From Carya illinoinensis (taxonomy: Eukaryota; Streptophyta; Magnoliopsida; Fagales; Juglandaceae): a stretch of 64,000 nt of DNA. The translations under genes were made by a program, and so were the position numbers. This document shows positions 61,081 to 64,000 of this stretch, one piece after another. Location of the stretch: assembly GCF_018687715.1 (NCBI RefSeq), contig NC_056754.1:18647501-18711500 (forward strand), in the 5' to 3' direction. Position 1 is the stretch's first letter; each line of letters begins with the position of its first letter. Under the pieces are notes generated by a model, which saw nothing but the letters and a program-made list of their open reading frames with translations, was not told where the DNA came from and did not search any database.

Positions 61081-61630
61081 AGAGCATTGGCAATATCCTA
61101 TACATCTTTATATTCATTTTTATATTTATATAATATCTCTCTAAATTAGTTTATATTAAATTATGCATCTTCAAAATTTTGTATAATTATAAATAATATT
61201 TATTCAAGTTTGAAGAAGCACAATTCACTCTTTAAATATTATTATACTATTTTTTCTCTCTCCTACCCATTAAAATCAATTTTGTGAAATTTATATTAAG
61301 ATGATTTTGATATATTAAATTTATATTAAGTTGATGATACAAAATATTTTTTTAGTATATATTAATATGTATTGATAAAAGTGGTCATTTTGATATATAA
61401 AATTAGTAATATTTAGATATATGGAATTTATATTTTTGAGCGCATTGTATTAATTATATAATATATAAAAATAATAATTTTAAGAAAAAAATAAAAATAT
61501 AAAAATATTTTTTTATTATTTAGTTAAAAAATACATAATCCAATGTGGGAGTTCTTCTTTATATGTAAAATCAATTTTTAAAAGGTGTGATTTTGAAAAT
61601 GCATATAGAGAAACCAATGTTAGTGCTCTT
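61081..61630. mobile_element. TIR element family C-like, copy 4
   Basis: It starts AGAGCATTGGCAATATCC. Its right end, reverse-complemented, reads AAGAGCACTAACATTGGTTT. The interior is AT-rich and non-coding. The end motif AGAGCANT..NATTGG is shared with the elements at 45111, 45990 and 49124. Confidence 0.6.
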
Positions 61631-61672
61631 AGGTACTCATTATCAGTAGAGTATGAGATATCTTTGCAAGAA

Positions 61673-61849
61673 AAATGATATTTGTAGTTATGGTTGTGCA
61701 AGCGTCGCGTAGTCTCTTTAAAAAAAGTGAATTAATACGAAATTCATATGAAAAAAATTAACTTTTTAATTGTAAATTCTATTCTTTTTTAAAATAATTG
61801 TACGGTATTTACATACTTCATAACTATACGTAGCATTATTCTATTTACA
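61673..61849. mobile_element. Fold-back MITE family B, copy 3
   Basis: The best-preserved copy in the window: AATGATATTTGTAGTTATGG on the left, and on the right AATGCTACGTATAGTTATGA when reverse-complemented. Copies at 5253 and 50251 align along the whole length. Confidence 0.65.
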
Positions 61850-62050
61850 ATGATCTCCAAGAGTTTAATGTTATAGCAACATTTTTAAGTATTGGTAGGC
61901 GGTAGGGTAGTTCGGCCACCATAGATTGAGAGACGCATATACTAGTAGAATCGATCATGTAATAACTTCGTGACAATGCACTCGGGCCGTGCAAACCAAT
62001 GTGGGGGCATCACCAAAATTGAGAAGGGCAAAACCAGTCCAATAGGAGAA

Positions 62051-62214
62051 TGCTAGTCCTCCGTTGGGTTTTTATTTTTAATTATTAAAGATATATTTTT
62101 TAATAATTTTATGAATTTCTTTTAAATATTTAAAAATGTTAAAAAATTATATATATATATATATATATAAATGAAATGTACTAACAAGAACCCCAACGTG
62201 GCTGTAGAGCCACC
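62051..62214. mobile_element. Short TIR element (MITE family A, copy 2)
   Basis: Left end GCTAGTCCTCCGTTGGGTTT and right end AAGAACCCCAACGTGGCTGT are imperfect inverted repeats. A TA repeat (62148-62168) lies inside. It is the partner of 4972-5166. Confidence 0.5.
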
Positions 62215-62775
62215 CCAGTCCAATAATGTTGCGTGAAATATTTATGGTACGTACGAGATTTGTCTGGAGATTTGTCTGGGTTGGATTAGCTGTAACAAAG
62301 ACAAAACAACGTTAAAACGGAGACAACGGAGAGGAAAAAAGCCAATCCAAAGCAGAGCATGGAGTCACCGGATCACGGGTTGTTTAGTATTAGAAAGGTA
62401 GAGGAGCAGGAAGAGATCCCTCTCTCTATTTAGAGTTCCGCTTTGGAACGGTCCGGCTAGTTTTGGGCATTTAACAGCCCTCAATCAAAGGGCAACACGT
62501 CAGTAAGTTTATACTAAAGAAGATAAAATCAAAGCACTCGATAATTCCTTATTTCACTATCTCTATTCATCCTCCATTGCCCATTCATCAAATCAACTAA
62601 AAGAAATTAGATTTTCATACAAAGCAACTCAAATCACAGACCCAAACATGCATCAAATAATCACAAAATCAATTAAAATTACCATTTGTTTTAAACAAAA
62701 AACTAGAGCATCAAAACAATGATGCAACCTCACTGGAGTCTGAAGCCATTCAAGAACAACCACAGCATCACTACT

Positions 62776-62815
<40 letters not shown>

Positions 62816-64000
62816 CTCGAACCGATTCTATCTGGGCTTTTTTGAACACGATGCTACTTCCCATTACTCGGCACCATTGATGGCAAGTCGCGGTTCACCA
62901 CTTTGCACAGAACCCTCCAATTTTTTAAAGCAAACTAAGAGTCAATTCAATACAAATTGTGTATGAAAATTTGACACAAATACGATAAATAATAGGTGAA
63001 AATCATTAGAAGATATCAGAACAAAACTCGATGAGAAAAATGCAATTGAAAATCGACATCTTTAGAATCAAAAGGCTACTCTTCGTGTAATTGTAGAATC
63101 ATTTTTGTAGTGTGGTGGAATATGTATAAACGGAGATGGTGGCTGACGAAACTGTTGGCGTCGAAACTAGTGGCTGATGAAAGTGGCGGTGACGGATCTG
63201 AAATTTGTGAGGAGTCGTTAGACTGGGTTGAGTTTCTGAAAGAGATCTACTTCGTAGGGTGTGATCGACTGGAGTGCCATCAATGGGCTTAGCTCCACAT
63301 GCATCACCTACCTCAATTTTTCAGTCGACGTCGGGGCTGCGAAAGGGGAGAGGTTTGAGGAGCATATTATACTGGAAGAGGGGGCTGGTGGGATGGGTTC
63401 GCCTCAAGGAGGTTCCGTGGGTGAGGGGTTCCGAGAGAGGGAGGGGCAGGGCTCGACGCCGACACGAGGTGATGGAGGGAGAGCCCAACGCCGGTGCTAG
63501 GTGGTTGCGAGAGGGGGCGGAGGCGGAGAAGCATTTCGCTTGGAGAAGGGAAGAAGATTTCTGATGGGATAAAATTAGTCTGTGGTGCGGTTACAATGTT
63601 GATAAAATGGGACTCATACATGTCATTTTTTCATTGAATGGATGTTTTTTAAAGAAAAATAGATGGACCGGTTCAAAGTTTTTCTCCTCTATTTATGTTG
63701 GTAATGATATACTTATTATCTCTTATATCTATTTATTATTTATTATTTATTTATTATTTTATTTAATAATTAAAGAAGTGGCTATTCGTAAAATTATATT
63801 TTTTTAAATTTTTTCTTAATAATTAAGTATGTTAAAAAAATATTTAAAAATAATAATAAAATAAATAAAAATTTCAAATATACTATAAAGTAGTATAGTA
63901 ATAAGCTTATCATTATCCATGTTTAAGAATATAATTATTCTAAAATATTCTCAACAATTTCACTATTTTTTATATCCAAATTTACCTTTCTTTTGTACGG
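62215..64000. other. Intergenic region, no supported gene
   Basis: About 1.8 kb. It contains a compound microsatellite at 62776-62815 and a GC-richer patch at 63110-63560. Frames open in that patch (for example 63274-63564) but match no family known to me, have low-complexity Gly/Arg/Glu composition, and show no splice or start context to support a gene. The right end is AT-rich. Confidence 0.4.
62776..62815. repeat. Compound (CT)n(CA)n microsatellite
   Basis: A run of CT dinucleotides changes directly into a run of CA dinucleotides. Confidence 0.95.

Noticed and set aside
63274..63564. Open frame of 96 codons in a GC-richer patch
   Set aside because: Low-complexity composition, overlapping frames on both strands and no recognisable domain or gene context.

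Overview
The window is nuclear DNA of a dicot flowering plant, most likely a woody species. The evidence is AT-rich intergenic sequence, spliced genes with plant-type GT/AG introns, recognisable plant gene families and abundant plant LTR retrotransposons, hAT elements, MITEs and SINEs. The species cannot be fixed from the sequence alone. No bacterial features, CRISPR arrays, or rRNA or tRNA genes were seen.

Five host loci can be supported. (1) 659-4481, minus: the first seven exons of a glutamine-dependent asparagine synthetase; the rest lies left of the window. (2) 35057-35569, plus: an intact mitochondrial ribosomal protein L23 (uL23m), with a broken partial duplicate at 27364-27577. (3) 36273-39988, minus: a complete six-exon BTB/POZ-NPH3 protein of the DOT3 type. 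(4) 51362-54100, plus: a complete six-exon RABH1 (Rab6-type) GTPase. (5) About 54818-60585, minus: a multi-exon gene of unknown function.

Between these genes the DNA is mostly nested mobile elements. An old Athila-like Ty3/gypsy element lies on the minus strand at 6496-16854. A second gypsy element lies on the plus strand at 17253-26773. Its reverse transcriptase gene is split exactly by a 3.4-kb hAT element (19637-23074), and its 3' end by a 0.67-kb hAT-type MITE (25350-26015). The 3' end of that gypsy element plus the first part of the uL23m gene was then tandemly duplicated (25925-27577 repeated from 27575). A Ty1/copia element (28337-34351) later landed in the duplicated LTR. A degenerate copia remnant (41969-44748) carries a SINE in one LTR, with the sister LTR preserving the empty site. 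A LINE tail, two more retroposons and three TIR-bearing MITE families fill most of the remaining space.

The host genes are ordinary housekeeping or developmental genes and show no functional cluster. I did not find an undescribed multi-gene system. The value of the window is its clear insertion history, which can be read from target-site duplications, plus a few gene-level oddities: a GC-AG intron in asparagine synthetase, a deletion-fused mini-transposase inside the hAT element, and the chimeric duplication next to uL23m.
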